Positions 1 through 9,228 are shown, numbered from the stretch's first letter. The stretch: DNA of 63,609 bases from Mannheimia haemolytica (GCF_004342115.1 NZ_SMAC01000017.1:1-63609), one strand, 5' to 3'. Numbers and translations: made by a program. Notes: generated by a model not told the origin, from the sequence alone.

Positions 1-141
1 GTTTCGGAACATTTTGCATTTTTTCGGAACGTTTACATAAAAATCACTTATAATAGATTGAAAGATAAGTAATTTTTGTTACTCGTTATTACTGATAATA
101 TTTCTAAAAATATTACCGCTTGAAAAAGTGTAAAGTTGAGA

Positions 142-1404
142 TTATGCGTACACTGGTAAACGTTTACAAATGTCTAAAACTTTCGCTTTAGTCTCTGCAA
201 TCACCTGTTCGTGATTATCCTTACCAATGCTATCTAGCACATCGCACATCCAGCCGGCTAATGCTGTCACCTCTGCTTCTTTAAAACCACGGCGGGTCAC
301 AGAAGGCGTACCCACACGAATACCTGAAGTCACGAATGGTTTTTGAGGGTCGTTCGGCACCGAGTTTTTATTCACGGTAATGTTCGCAGCTCCTAATGCA
401 GCATCTGCCGCTTTGCCGGTTAAACCTTGTTTTACAAAGCTAACAAGGAATAAATGGTTTTCCGTACCGTTTGAAACCACATCAAAACCACGTTGCTTAA
501 ATACCTCAACCATTGCTTTTGCATTTTTTACAACTTGTTGCTGATATGCCTTAAATTCCGGCTCTAAAGCTTCTTTAAAACAAACCGCTTTTGCCGCAAT
601 AACGTGCATCAATGGTCCACCTTGACCAGCAGGGAATACGGCAGATTGCAGTTTCTTATACATTTCTTCATCGCCAGATGCAGATAAAATCAAACCACCT
701 CGAGGGCCGGCTAAGGTTTTATGGGTTGTTGTCGTCACGACGTGAGCGTGAGGAAGCGGATTTGGATAAACTCCCGCCGCAATTAAGCCTGCAACGTGAG
801 CCATATCCACAAATAAATATGCCCCAACTTCATCGGCAATCTCACGCATTTTTGCCCAATCCATAACTTGAGAATAAGCAGAGAAACCAGCAACAATCAT
901 TTTCGGTTTCACTTCTTGGGCTTGTTTGCGTAATGCTTCATAATCAATTAAGCCTTCATCAGTAATGCCGTATTGTTCTGCTTTATAAATTTTACCAGAG
1001 AAGCTAACTGAAGCACCGTGGGTTAAATGCCCGCCGTGCGCTAAACTCATACCTAAAATAGTGTCACCCGGATTAAGCAACGCCATATATACGGCTGCAT
1101 TCGCTTGTGAGCCTGAATGCGGTTGAACGTTGGCATAATCTGCCCCGAACAATGCTTTCGCACGGTCAATCGCAAGTTGTTCTACAATATCCACATACTC
1201 ACAACCCCCATAGTAACGTTTACCCGGATAACCTTCTGCATATTTATTGGTTAATTGTGAGCCTTGAGCCTGCATTACACGTGGGCTTGCATAGTTTTCA
1301 GATGCAATTAATTCAATATGTTCTTCTTGACGGCGATCTTCATCTTGAATGGCTTGCCATAATACTGCATCGTAATCAGCGATATTCATATCACGTTTTA
1401 ACAT
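142..1404 (-). CDS. glyA: Serine hydroxymethyltransferase GlyA
   Basis: PLP enzyme that interconverts serine and glycine while loading tetrahydrofolate with a one-carbon unit, in the cytoplasm. The 420-residue product has the usual length and is nearly colinear with E. coli GlyA from its first residues ([12 protein letters not shown]). The PLP lysine lies in the [14 protein letters not shown] block (about K229). The ATG is preceded by an AGGAGT ribosome site. A PurR-type box sits just upstream, as expected for a gene of the purine/one-carbon regulon. It is transcribed alone. The final codons contain a second palindrome with a PurR-like core, probably by chance. Confidence 0.97.
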   Translation of the reverse strand: MLKRDMNIADYDAVLWQAIQDEDRRQEEHIELIASENYASPRVMQAQGSQLTNKYAEGYPGKRYYGGCEYVDIVEQLAIDRAKALFGADYANVQPHSGSQANAAVYMALLNPGDTILGMSLAHGGHLTHGASVSFSGKIYKAEQYGITDEGLIDYEALRKQAQEVKPKMIVAGFSAYSQVMDWAKMREIADEVGAYLFVDMAHVAGLIAAGVYPNPLPHAHVVTTTTHKTLAGPRGGLILSASGDEEMYKKLQSAVFPAGQGGPLMHVIAAKAVCFKEALEPEFKAYQQQVVKNAKAMVEVFKQRGFDVVSNGTENHLFLVSFVKQGLTGKAADAALGAANITVNKNSVPNDPQKPFVTSGIRVGTPSVTRRGFKEAEVTALAGWMCDVLDSIGKDNHEQVIAETKAKVLDICKRLPVYA

Positions 1405-1425
1405 TTTTGGACTCCTAATAAGCTT

Positions 1426-1441
1426 AAGTAAACGTTTGCGT
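1426..1441 (-). promoter_or_regulatory. PurR operator upstream of glyA
   Basis: Read on the minus strand the site is ACGCAAACGTTTACTT, very close to the gammaproteobacterial PurR consensus ACGCAAACGTTTTCGT, with the central AAACGTTT intact. It lies 22 bp upstream of the glyA start. A weak -10 candidate (TAAAAT, plus-strand 1458-1463) lies just upstream of it. The inference is purine-dependent repression of glyA. Confidence 0.8.
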
Positions 1442-1525
1442 AAGTTGATTTCACGTTATTTTACGCATTTTTTAGTTTCATAGATAGTATTATTTATATA
1501 AAAATTAACTTCGAGTGAAAGAAAA

Positions 1526-1570
1526 ACAAGCGGTCACATTTTGTAAAAAATTTACCAAATATGACCGCTT
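1526..1570 (-). terminator. Inverted uptake-signal pair, probable terminator
   Basis: ACAAGCGGTCA at 1526-1536 is mirrored by TGACCGCTT at 1562-1570, so two DNA-uptake signals in opposite orientation form a hairpin stem. On the minus strand a T-rich stretch follows the stem. The position fits termination of transcripts from the two small ORFs at 1587-1901. Paired uptake signals doubling as terminators are a known Pasteurellaceae trait. Confidence 0.7.
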
Positions 1571-1586
1571 AGTATTATTCATTGAA

Positions 1587-1679
1587 TTAATGGTTATGAT
1601 CTTTTAAATGCTTTGCCCATTGGTATGCAGCAAATGAAAATGCAAGCAAAAGAAATAATCCGATTGTCAATCCGTCCAT
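1587..1679 (-). CDS. 30-residue single-pass membrane peptide
   Basis: The ATG directly abuts the TAA of the 73-residue ORF upstream, so translational coupling is likely. The 30-residue product has a short polar start, one hydrophobic span (residues 4-18, rich in Leu/Phe/Ala) and a basic His-rich tail (KHLKDHNH). An inverted uptake-signal hairpin follows the stop. I do not recognise a family. It could be an accessory subunit-like micropeptide or a chance frame, but the tight junction and the convincing transmembrane segment favour a real gene. Confidence 0.5.
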   Translation of the reverse strand: MDGLTIGLFLLLAFSFAAYQWAKHLKDHNH

Positions 1680-1901
1680 TTACATCTCCTCTGCTGTTTC
1701 TCGAAACAATCTTGCCGTTGCTAACAAAAAATAAACTACTGCAAATAAGGTAATTGAGTGTGTAAATTTCATTAGCAGTGAATATTCTCCATAGAGAATA
1801 ACAGGAATTGCTAAAATTGCAACTTTTGCCACATCGTCCATTAGTTTTGCCCAAGCCTCAAAGGAGCTTTTCTTAATTGGCTTTTTAAATAGATTTAGCA
1901 T
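1680..1901 (-). CDS. 73-residue two-TM membrane protein, unknown
   Basis: Start chosen at the ATG at 1901 because a GGAGGC ribosome site lies 3 nt upstream; a longer in-frame start at 1952 has no such support. The 73-residue product has a basic amphipathic N-terminus (LFKKPIKKSSFEAW), a first hydrophobic segment at about residues 27-45 and a second at about 49-65, then an acidic end (ETAEEM). A predicted inner-membrane protein with two helices. It lies 87 bp after mesD on the same strand and directly before the 30-residue peptide. No family recognised. Confidence 0.7.
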   Translation of the reverse strand: MLNLFKKPIKKSSFEAWAKLMDDVAKVAILAIPVILYGEYSLLMKFTHSITLFAVVYFLLATARLFRETAEEM

Positions 1902-1988
1902 AGTGCCTCCGTCATTTCCTGTTATTTTGGAAGAAAATCTGGAAACGAGCAAAGAGCAAAGTTGATATTTTCGATGCAGGTCGCAAAA

Positions 1989-3020
1989 TTATTTTGCGAA
2001 TTCCGCACGCAATATCGCTGCCCCTTGGCTGAGTGCCTGTAATTTACCTTGTGCGACTTGGCGTGAAAGTGGCGCCATTCCGCAGTTGGTGCTTGGGTAG
2101 AGTTTATCCGCATCAACAAATTGTAATGCTTTGCGTAACGTATCTGCCACTTGTTCCGGTGTTTCGATAATGTTAGTTGCTACATCAATCGCCCCCAGCA
2201 TCACTTTTTTGCCACGCACTAATTCGATTAAGTCCATTGGCACACGGGAGTTTTGGCACTCTAACGAGATAATATCGATTTTTGATTGTTGCAGTTTCGG
2301 GAAACTCTCTTCGTATTGACGCCATTCGTTGCCGAGGGTCTGTTTCCAGTCGGTATTGGCTTTAATACCGTAGCCGTAGCAGATATGCACCGCCGTTTCG
2401 CATTTTAAGCCTTCCGCTGCACGCTCTAACGCTGCCACGCCCCAGTCGTTCAGCTCATCGAAGAAGACGTTAAACGCCGGTTCGTCAAATTGAATAATAT
2501 CGACACCTGCCGCTTCCAACTCTTTGGCTTCTTCGTTGAGGATTTTGGCAAATTCCCACGCCAGTTTTTCACGGCTTTTGTAATGACCGTCATAGAGGGT
2601 GTCGATCATCGTCATCGGGCCGGGTAATGCCCATTTAATTGGCTTTTCGGTATGCGCACGCAAGAATTTGGCATCGTCCACAAACACCGATTTCGGACGG
2701 GAAACTGCCCCCACCACGCTCGGCACGCTGGCATCGTAACGGTTACGAATGCGCACAATTTCACGCTTGCTAAAATCTACCCCTTCCAAATGCTCGATAA
2801 AGGTGGTCACAAAGTGCTGGCGGGTCTGTTCGCCATCACTAACAATATCAATCCCTGCCGCAATTTGTTCGGCAAGGGAAACAAGGAGGGCATCACGTTT
2901 GGCTTGAAGTAGTTCCTCGCCTTCAAATTTCCAAGGTGACCACAGTTTTTCCGGCTCGGCAAGCCACGAAGGTTTTGGTAGGCTGCCGGCGGTAGAGGTT
3001 GGGAGAAGAATGTTGCTCAT
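1989..3020 (-). CDS. mesD: MesD-type core methionine synthase
   Basis: A 343-residue protein matching only the C-terminal catalytic barrel of cobalamin-independent methionine synthase (MetE); the N-terminal MetE half is absent. The zinc/thiol ligands expected for the family are visible: H212 and C214 in VHICYGYG, E254 in SLECQNSR and C313 in NCGMAPL. It lies directly downstream of a DUF1852 gene. In the literature MesD (Acinetobacter) makes methionine only together with its DUF1852 partner MesX and does not use methyl-folate; assignment here rests on that gene pairing. An alternative is a generic MetE-like S-methyltransferase. A palindrome overlaps its stop codon. Confidence 0.85.
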   Translation of the reverse strand: MSNILLPTSTAGSLPKPSWLAEPEKLWSPWKFEGEELLQAKRDALLVSLAEQIAAGIDIVSDGEQTRQHFVTTFIEHLEGVDFSKREIVRIRNRYDASVPSVVGAVSRPKSVFVDDAKFLRAHTEKPIKWALPGPMTMIDTLYDGHYKSREKLAWEFAKILNEEAKELEAAGVDIIQFDEPAFNVFFDELNDWGVAALERAAEGLKCETAVHICYGYGIKANTDWKQTLGNEWRQYEESFPKLQQSKIDIISLECQNSRVPMDLIELVRGKKVMLGAIDVATNIIETPEQVADTLRKALQFVDADKLYPSTNCGMAPLSRQVAQGKLQALSQGAAILRAEFAK

Positions 3021-3040
3021 TTTGAATTTTCCTATAAAAA

Positions 3041-3105
3041 GTAGGGTGGGCGTAAGCCCACCATTGGTTATATCTCATTTTATGGTGGGCTTACGCCCAC
3101 CCTAC
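3041..3105. repeat. 23-bp perfect inverted repeat between mesX and mesD
   Basis: Arms at 3041-3063 and 3083-3105 are perfect inverse complements (GTAGGGTGGGCGTAAGCCCA at the outer side), separated by 19 bp. Each arm holds its own smaller GTGGGC..GCCCAC dyad. This looks like a dispersed REP-type element rather than a simple terminator. It occupies nearly the whole gap between the two methionine genes, so it may process or weaken the transcript between mesX and mesD. Confidence 0.75.
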
Positions 3106-3107
3106 GT

Positions 3108-4085
3108 TTATTCCTCCGTCGCCCAAGCCTCTAAAATCGCTTGGTAACGTTTAATAAAATGCTCTTCGGTGTATTTACCCTGTTTGATCGCCAACTGGGT
3201 GCGTTCTTCACGGTCATATTCCACTTTGGTGACGGAATAATCTTGGTAAGTCAGGCTGCCTTTATAGACCTGCCCTGCGACCGAATTGGCATTGTAAATT
3301 TCCGGACGGTAAATTTTTTGGAACGCTTCCATTGTGGCAATCGTGCTGATTAGCTCTAAGTTAGTGTAATCATTGAGTAAATCTGCACTCTCATCAAAGT
3401 AGAACGCATAGGGTGCAACAGATTTTGGCGGCATAAAGTAACGTACTTTTAAGCCCATTTTCGCAAAATAGGCATCAGTTAATGAATAACTATCTTGCAG
3501 ATATTCCACACCTAAAATTGGGTGAACGTTAGTGGTTCTTGTGTAGGTACGGGTGGTTGCCACGCTTAAACAGATCACCGGTGGTTTTTTATATTTTGCG
3601 GTATATTCAGGCGATGCCAATAAATGCTTAAACAGCTTGCCGTGTAACTCGCCATAGCCTTCCGGCACGCTAAATTGCGGTTTGTCTTTATTGTGATCTA
3701 ACAACAATACGCTGAAATCGTAATCACGCACAAAAGAAGAGAAGTTATTACCGATAATGCCATCAATGGTTTTGCCGGTTTTGTAGTCGATAACATAGGT
3801 TTTCAGCCACTCAATCGCAGGGAAAAACTCGCCTTTGCCTTCCACATCAATATCCAGTGAGACAATATCCAATTTCACCGAATAACGATCCGCATTCGGG
3901 TTATCCCAGTTCGCTAAATCGTTAAAACGGTTATTGATCATCGCAATCGCATTTTGCAGGTTCTGTTTGCGGTTTTCGCCACGGGCAAGGTTGGCAAAGT
4001 TGGTGGTTAAACGGGTGCTTTGCTCCGGTTGGTAATTTTCATTAAATTCAATAGTATGCACTTGGCATTTAAAATTTGTTGTCAT
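3108..4085 (-). CDS. mesX: MesX (DUF1852) methionine synthase partner
   Basis: The 325-residue product fits the DUF1852 family in length and content (for example FRDYDFSVLL-type and TRTYTRTTNVHP segments near residues 120 and 180). MesX is described as required for MesD activity, with oxygen needed, and has been proposed to help supply the methyl group; its chemistry is not something this sequence reveals. No signal peptide is visible, so a cytoplasmic location is expected. A GGGGA ribosome site lies upstream of the ATG. It is the first gene of the mesX-mesD pair. No MetJ-type AGACGTCT box was seen upstream. Confidence 0.85.
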   Translation of the reverse strand: MTTNFKCQVHTIEFNENYQPEQSTRLTTNFANLARGENRKQNLQNAIAMINNRFNDLANWDNPNADRYSVKLDIVSLDIDVEGKGEFFPAIEWLKTYVIDYKTGKTIDGIIGNNFSSFVRDYDFSVLLLDHNKDKPQFSVPEGYGELHGKLFKHLLASPEYTAKYKKPPVICLSVATTRTYTRTTNVHPILGVEYLQDSYSLTDAYFAKMGLKVRYFMPPKSVAPYAFYFDESADLLNDYTNLELISTIATMEAFQKIYRPEIYNANSVAGQVYKGSLTYQDYSVTKVEYDREERTQLAIKQGKYTEEHFIKRYQAILEAWATEE

Positions 4086-4223
4086 TTTATTGTCCCCTTT
4101 ATTTTTCAGATAGCTTATTGAACCACAAATTTTTATTGAATAAAAATGATATATTTTTGAAATGTATATGAAATCAATTCATATTGCATTTGCAAATTTA
4201 ATCAGAAAAAACACCGCTTGTGT

Positions 4224-5108
4224 TTAAAACAACTTACTTGCCCAGCCTAATTTAGAACCTAATACAGTAAAGTAGTTATAATCTTTTAAATGGAGCAGCT
4301 GTAATTTATCCGGGCTTTTACGCACCAAGACTCTATCTTCAGGCGTAAAGTGCATATTCACCTGCCCGTCACAAATCACTTCTAAATCAGGGGTATTATA
4401 TTTGGCAAAACGAAGCGAAATTTGACTATCGCCATCAACCACCAAAGGACGAGACGAAAGAGTGTGAGGGTGCATCGGCACTAATGCCATTGCATTCATA
4501 TTCGGGGTTAAAATCGGGCCACCAGCAGAAAGTGAATAGGCGGTTGAGCCTGTAGGCGTTGCCACAATCAAGCCATCTGCACGTTGTGAAAAAGCGAATT
4601 TTCCGTCAATATAAACTTCAAATTCAATAATTCGAGCCACTTGGGTTGGGTGAACCACAATTTCATTCAAGGCATTATTTGCGGCAATAATTTTACCGTT
4701 GCGCTCAATGAAAGCCTCTAACAGGAATCGCTCTTCAATCACATACTCATTTTTGACTAAGCAACTATAAAGCTGTTCAAAAGCCGTTTGAGGTGCGATA
4801 TCGGTTAAAAAACCCAGATTGCCACGGTTAATGCCTATCAGTGGCACTCGGTATTTAGCCAAAGCTCGGGCGATGCCAAGCATATTACCATCGCCACCTA
4901 TCACAATCACCAACTCTGCGCGCTGACCAATCTGATCTAAACTGTAGCTTTCCTTAAGCTGTAACTGAGTGGCAACCTCTGTTTCCACTAAAATTTGATA
5001 ATCACGATCTTTTAACCAATTATAAACGGCAAGATGTGTTTCAAATGCACTGTCGTGGCGAGGTGTGCCAACAATCGCAATCACTTCAAACGGTTTTTGC
5101 TGATTCAT
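4224..5108 (-). CDS. nadK: NAD kinase NadK
   Basis: Phosphorylates NAD to NADP using ATP in the cytoplasm. The 294-residue length is normal. The diagnostic GGDGN motif is at residues 71-75 and the [12 protein letters not shown] block at 187-198. The ATG follows an AAGGAA site and lies 9 bp after the yfiF stop, so the two genes are probably cotranscribed. An uptake signal (ACCGCTTGT) lies just after the stop at 4213-4221. Confidence 0.97.
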   Translation of the reverse strand: MNQQKPFEVIAIVGTPRHDSAFETHLAVYNWLKDRDYQILVETEVATQLQLKESYSLDQIGQRAELVIVIGGDGNMLGIARALAKYRVPLIGINRGNLGFLTDIAPQTAFEQLYSCLVKNEYVIEERFLLEAFIERNGKIIAANNALNEIVVHPTQVARIIEFEVYIDGKFAFSQRADGLIVATPTGSTAYSLSAGGPILTPNMNAMALVPMHPHTLSSRPLVVDGDSQISLRFAKYNTPDLEVICDGQVNMHFTPEDRVLVRKSPDKLQLLHLKDYNYFTVLGSKLGWASKLF

Positions 5109-5117
5109 TTCAATTCC

Positions 5118-6152
5118 TTAAAGAATGTGGGTTTGATACCATTGATTAAGTAGAATACCTGCGTTTACCGCCACATTTAAACCACTATTTAACGGATTAT
5201 TAAAGGAAAGCTGTATTGTTGTGTCTTCTGCGTAAGCCACATCACTTGCAGGAATCTCACTTAATACAAAAACCACCTTTTCCGCCAGCTTAATTTTGGT
5301 TAAAGAAGGGGCTTGCTTATGGCGTGTGAGGTGGACAATTTGATAACCGGCTTGGCGGAGTTGTACCAAAGCAATATGCTTGTTTTTAGTTTCTAACGCT
5401 CGCACAAATTCCAAACCACCCTCTGCGACACGAGCTGCAGAACTGGAGTTTAAGCTATCCACATTTTCAGTAATAATGCCTTTCACACCATAAAAAGCAC
5501 ACGTTCTGATGATTCCCCCCACATTCTGAGCATTGTTTACACCATCTAACAGTACCAAGCAATCTTGTTTTTTCGGCACTTGTAAATAGCCCTCTAGCAC
5601 AAATGAAGCCGTTTTTTTCACCAATAAGCACATATCGCCGTGATGTTCAGTACCGGTGACTCGCTCCATCTCTTCACGGTCAATAACGTGATAGGCTTTT
5701 TTGTGCTGAGCCAAATAGCTCATTAAATCGCCTAATTTTTTTGCCCCCTCCACTGTTGCCCATAAACGTACAATAGATCCAGGACGTTGTTGGAACAAAC
5801 TGATACAGGCATTTTCGCCATAGACTTTCATCTCTTCCAAGCGATTTTTCTTAATTTTCTCAGGCGCTCTCGGTGAAAGCGGGCCGTTTTTTTTCTCTTT
5901 AACTGAGCTATTCCCACCTTTTACCCAAATTTGCACACTACCTTCACCACTGGCTTTTTTGCCTTCTGCTGGATAAATCTGCTCAGAGCGTGAATAAGCC
6001 TCGTCACGCTTAAAATGTAGCTTATGCGGTCTGTCACTTTTACCTTCATTTCCTCGCATTTTGCCTTTATCTGAAAAACGGGGGGAACGCTCATCTGAAC
6101 GGCGTTCTTCTCTGTGTTTAAAACGAGGTTGGTTATTTTCTTTAAATTGCAT
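5118..6152 (-). CDS. yfiF: YfiF-like SPOUT RNA methyltransferase
   Basis: A TrmH/SpoU-family protein of 344 residues, the same size as E. coli YfiF. The first 100 residues are highly charged, low-complexity and rich in Lys/Arg/Ser, suggesting an RNA-binding tail. An L30e-like substrate-binding domain follows at about 105-185 and the knotted SPOUT domain at 195-344, with motif 1 NNAQNVGG (206-213) and motif 3 NSGLNVAVNAGI (322-333). Motif 2 reads VLSEIPAS, without the usual GxExxG, so methyl-donor binding or substrate may differ from RlmB. The RNA target is unknown. It lies head-to-head with suhB. Confidence 0.88.
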   Translation of the reverse strand: MQFKENNQPRFKHREERRSDERSPRFSDKGKMRGNEGKSDRPHKLHFKRDEAYSRSEQIYPAEGKKASGEGSVQIWVKGGNSSVKEKKNGPLSPRAPEKIKKNRLEEMKVYGENACISLFQQRPGSIVRLWATVEGAKKLGDLMSYLAQHKKAYHVIDREEMERVTGTEHHGDMCLLVKKTASFVLEGYLQVPKKQDCLVLLDGVNNAQNVGGIIRTCAFYGVKGIITENVDSLNSSSAARVAEGGLEFVRALETKNKHIALVQLRQAGYQIVHLTRHKQAPSLTKIKLAEKVVFVLSEIPASDVAYAEDTTIQLSFNNPLNSGLNVAVNAGILLNQWYQTHIL

Positions 6153-6207
6153 TTTTAGTACCTAAATGGGTGGCTTGAATGAGAGGTATTATAACGAATC
6201 CAAACTC

Positions 6208-6263
6208 CAAGCGGTTAGAAAAAGCCATTTTTTTGCAAAATTTTTCACAGATTAGACCGCTTG
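6208..6263. other. Inverted DNA-uptake signals between yfiF and suhB
   Basis: CAAGCGGTTAG at 6208-6218 and GACCGCTTG at 6255-6263 face each other in the divergent promoter region. Because they sit upstream of both genes they cannot be simple terminators for either. A TATAAT at 6290-6295 is a possible suhB -10 box, but no convincing -35 lies at the right distance. Confidence 0.6.
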
Positions 6264-6332
6264 TTGTTTCTTTATTTCGCTACATTCTTTATAATTCGTG
6301 CTTTATTATGTTCTTTAAAATCTGGTGGAAAT

Positions 6333-7145
6333 ATGAACCCAATGTTAAACATTGCTATTCGTGCGGCACGAAAAGCAGGCAATATTATTGCCAAAGGCTA
6401 TGAACAATCGCCTCAAGATACACAAGTTTTACAAAAAAATACGAATGATTATGTGACTGAAATCGATAAAGCAGCGGAAGCGGCAATTATTGATGTGATC
6501 CGTAAATCTTACCCTGAACACTCGATCGTGACCGAAGAGTCCGGCGTGTTAAACGGTAGCAATGAAAATGTACAATGGGTGATCGATCCATTAGATGGTA
6601 CAACCAATTTCGTAAAACGCTTACCTCATTTTGCTGTGTCGATTGCCGTGCGTGAAAACGGACGTACAACAGTAGGGGTAGTTTACGATCCTATCCGTAA
6701 CGAGCTTTTCACTGCGGTGCGTGGCGAAGGGGCTAAATTAAACGAGTTCCGTTTACGCATTGATGCAGAACGCCGTGATTTAAAAGGCACTGTAATTGCA
6801 ACCGGTTTTCCTTTCAAAGTCATCAGACATCGTGATGCACATTTAAATATGCTTGAAGGCTTAATGAATAACGGAGTAGCTGATTTCCGCCGTACCGGTT
6901 CTGCCGCTTTAGATCTTGCCTATGTTGCAGCGGGTCGTGTTGATGGTTTCTTTGAAATCGGCTTAAAACCGTGGGATTTCGCCGCCGGTGAACTTATTGC
7001 CCGTGAAGCCGGTGCAATTGTGACTAACTTTGTTGGCGGAACAGATTACTTGAAAACAGGTAATCTGGTTGTTGGTAACGGCCGTGTGGTTAAAGAAATT
7101 TTAAATAGCATTCAGCCTACTTTGACCGAAGAACTCAAAGCTTAA
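6333..7145 (+). CDS. suhB: Inositol-1-monophosphatase SuhB
   Basis: Mg-dependent inositol monophosphatase; in E. coli SuhB also joins the rRNA antitermination complex. Start set at the ATG of MNPMLNIA (270 residues), which matches E. coli MHPMLNIA and has a GGTGG ribosome site; a longer frame from 6261 would add a poorly supported extension. Metal-binding motifs are EES at 68-70, DPLDGTTNF at 85-93 and WDFAAGE at 214-220. Divergent from yfiF and 44 bp upstream of dxs. Confidence 0.95.
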   Translation: MNPMLNIAIRAARKAGNIIAKGYEQSPQDTQVLQKNTNDYVTEIDKAAEAAIIDVIRKSYPEHSIVTEESGVLNGSNENVQWVIDPLDGTTNFVKRLPHFAVSIAVRENGRTTVGVVYDPIRNELFTAVRGEGAKLNEFRLRIDAERRDLKGTVIATGFPFKVIRHRDAHLNMLEGLMNNGVADFRRTGSAALDLAYVAAGRVDGFFEIGLKPWDFAAGELIAREAGAIVTNFVGGTDYLKTGNLVVGNGRVVKEILNSIQPTLTEELKA

Positions 7146-7189
7146 TTTAATATCATCTATTATTTGATGGTTGTGGGTAATAAAACATT

Positions 7190-9043
7190 ATGGAAAAGAA
7201 GTATCCTCTGTTAAGCGAAATCAACTCACCGGAAGATTTACGTTTACTTTCTAAAGACCAGCTTCAAACCGTAGTTGATGAACTGCGAGCCTATTTATTG
7301 GAATCAGTCAGTCAAACTAGCGGACATTTAGCCTCTGGCTTAGGGGTAGTAGAGCTTACGGTAGCTTTGCATTATGTTTATCAAACGCCTTTCGACCAAT
7401 TAATTTGGGACGTTGGTCATCAAGCTTACCCACATAAAATCCTTACTGGGCGCCGAGATCAAATGCACACTATCCGCCAAAAAGATGGTATTCACCCCTT
7501 CCCTTGGCGTGAAGAAAGCCCTTACGATGTGTTAAGCGTTGGGCATTCTTCTACTTCGATCAGTGCCGGACTTGGCATTGCGGTGGCAGCAGAAAAAGAA
7601 AATGCCGGCCGTAAAACCGTCTGTGTAATCGGTGATGGTGCAATCACTGCCGGAATGGCATTTGAAGCATTAAACCACGCAGGTGCATTGCATACCGATA
7701 TGTTGGTTATCTTAAATGATAATGAAATGTCAATCTCTGAAAATGTCGGGGCATTAAACAACCACCTTGCCCGCATTTTTTCTGGTTCGCTCTATACTTC
7801 AGTGCGTGACGGCAGTAAGAAAATTTTAGATAAAGTGCCTACCATCAAAAACTTTATGAAAAAAAGCGAAGAGCATATGAAAGGGGTGATTTTCTCCCCT
7901 GAAAGCACTTTGTTTGAAGAGTTAGGCTTTAATTATATCGGCCCGATTGATGGACATAATATTGACGAGTTAGTCAAAACCTTGAGCAATATGCGTGAGC
8001 TGAAAGGCCCTCAATTTCTGCATATTCGCACGAAAAAAGGCAAAGGCTACACACCTGCGGAAAATGATCCGATTGGCTACCATGGCGTTCCGAAATTTGA
8101 CCCTACCGCAGCCGAGTTACCAAAATCAAAAGCAGCACCTACTTATTCCAATATTTTTGGCGATTGGCTATGTGAAATGGCAGAGCATGATCCGAAAATT
8201 ATCGGCATTACGCCGGCAATGCGTGAAGGCTCGGGAATGGTAGAATTTTCCAAACGTTTCCCTGAACAATATTTTGATGTGGCGATTGCCGAACAACACG
8301 CAGTGACTTTCGGGGCAGGCTTAGCAATCGCAGGTTACAAACCGGTAGTCGCAATTTATTCCAGCTTCTTGCAGCGAGCTTATGACCAATTAATTCACGA
8401 TGTTGCTATTCAAAACCTGCCGGTGATTTTTGCGATTGACCGAGCCGGAATTGTCGGTGCAGACGGACAAACCCACCAAGGTGCATTTGATTTAAGTTTT
8501 ATGCGTTGTATTCCCAATATGACCATTATGGCACCGAGCGATGAAAATGAAATGCGACAAATGCTTTATACCGCTTACACGATGAATACGCCAAGTGCCA
8601 TTCGTTACCCTCGAGGCAATGCTAAAGGAGTAAAACTTGAGCCAATGCAAGGACTTGAAGTAGGTAAAGCAAACATTATTCGTGAAGGTAAAAAAGTTGC
8701 GATTTTGAATTTTGGTGCTTTGCTTGATGAAGCCAAAATTGTGGCTGAAAAACATAACTACACCTTGGTAGATATGCGTTTCATTAAACCATTAGATGAA
8801 GCATTACTTCAAAAAGTGGCGGATTCTCACGAGTTGTTGGTTACGCTTGAAGAAAATGCTATTCAAGGTGGTGCAGGTAGTTTTGTGAATGAATATTTGC
8901 AAAATATCGGCAAAATCAAACCGCTTGTAATGCTTGGTATTCCTGACTTTTTCGTTCCCCAATCTACTCAAGCTGAAGCTTATGCCGATCTTGGATTAGA
9001 TGCCCAAGGCATTGAAGCAAAAATTCAAAAATTCGATATTTAA
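7190..9043 (+). CDS. dxs: 1-Deoxy-D-xylulose-5-phosphate synthase
   Basis: First enzyme of the MEP isoprenoid route: condenses pyruvate and glyceraldehyde-3-phosphate with thiamine diphosphate. The 617 residues are full length. The ThDP motif runs from GDG (148-150) to NDN (176-178), and a transketolase-type [12 protein letters not shown] block carries the catalytic Glu. The gene lies 44 bp after suhB, so they may be cotranscribed; its own ribosome site is weak. The pathway partner ispG is elsewhere in the window. A strong terminator follows directly. Confidence 0.97.
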   Translation: MEKKYPLLSEINSPEDLRLLSKDQLQTVVDELRAYLLESVSQTSGHLASGLGVVELTVALHYVYQTPFDQLIWDVGHQAYPHKILTGRRDQMHTIRQKDGIHPFPWREESPYDVLSVGHSSTSISAGLGIAVAAEKENAGRKTVCVIGDGAITAGMAFEALNHAGALHTDMLVILNDNEMSISENVGALNNHLARIFSGSLYTSVRDGSKKILDKVPTIKNFMKKSEEHMKGVIFSPESTLFEELGFNYIGPIDGHNIDELVKTLSNMRELKGPQFLHIRTKKGKGYTPAENDPIGYHGVPKFDPTAAELPKSKAAPTYSNIFGDWLCEMAEHDPKIIGITPAMREGSGMVEFSKRFPEQYFDVAIAEQHAVTFGAGLAIAGYKPVVAIYSSFLQRAYDQLIHDVAIQNLPVIFAIDRAGIVGADGQTHQGAFDLSFMRCIPNMTIMAPSDENEMRQMLYTAYTMNTPSAIRYPRGNAKGVKLEPMQGLEVGKANIIREGKKVAILNFGALLDEAKIVAEKHNYTLVDMRFIKPLDEALLQKVADSHELLVTLEENAIQGGAGSFVNEYLQNIGKIKPLVMLGIPDFFVPQSTQAEAYADLGLDAQGIEAKIQKFDI

Positions 9044-9053
9044 CTTTAAAAAG

Positions 9054-9087
9054 TCCCTTTGATTGATACAGAACAAAGGGATTTTTT
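9054..9087 (+). terminator. Rho-independent terminator after dxs
   Basis: A perfect 8-bp stem, TCCCTTTG (9054-9061) with CAAAGGGA (9074-9081), is followed by six T residues. It lies 10 bp after the dxs stop. Confidence 0.85.
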
Positions 9088-9175
9088 GATGAACCTCACA
9101 TTTTCAGTAAATTATTCACACAAATCTAACAATTCGTTTTACTTTATCCTCACTCCTCACTTACAATGGCACGCC

Positions 9176-9193
9176 TTTAGCAGTTCTGCTAAA
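9176..9193 (+). promoter_or_regulatory. Palindrome in the cstA leader
   Basis: TTTAGCAG-TT-CTGCTAAA is a perfect 8-bp dyad 35 bp before the transporter start. A weak -10 candidate (TACAAT, 9162-9167) lies just upstream, so the dyad would be at the start of the transcript or act as an operator. The binding factor is unknown. Confidence 0.4.
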
Positions 9194-9228
9194 AATGATC
9201 ATTTATCTCAATTTATAGGATTTCTACT

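Noticed and set aside
156-167. GTAAACGTTTAC palindrome with PurR-like core inside glyA
   Set aside because: It lies in the last coding codons of glyA, far from any start; the real operator is at 1426-1441.
4086-4223. MetJ boxes or SAM riboswitch upstream of mesX
   Set aside because: No AGACGTCT tandem and no riboswitch-like core found.
6264-6295. Full sigma-70 promoter for suhB
   Set aside because: TATAAT is present, but the -35 candidates are poor or badly spaced; left as a possible -10 only.
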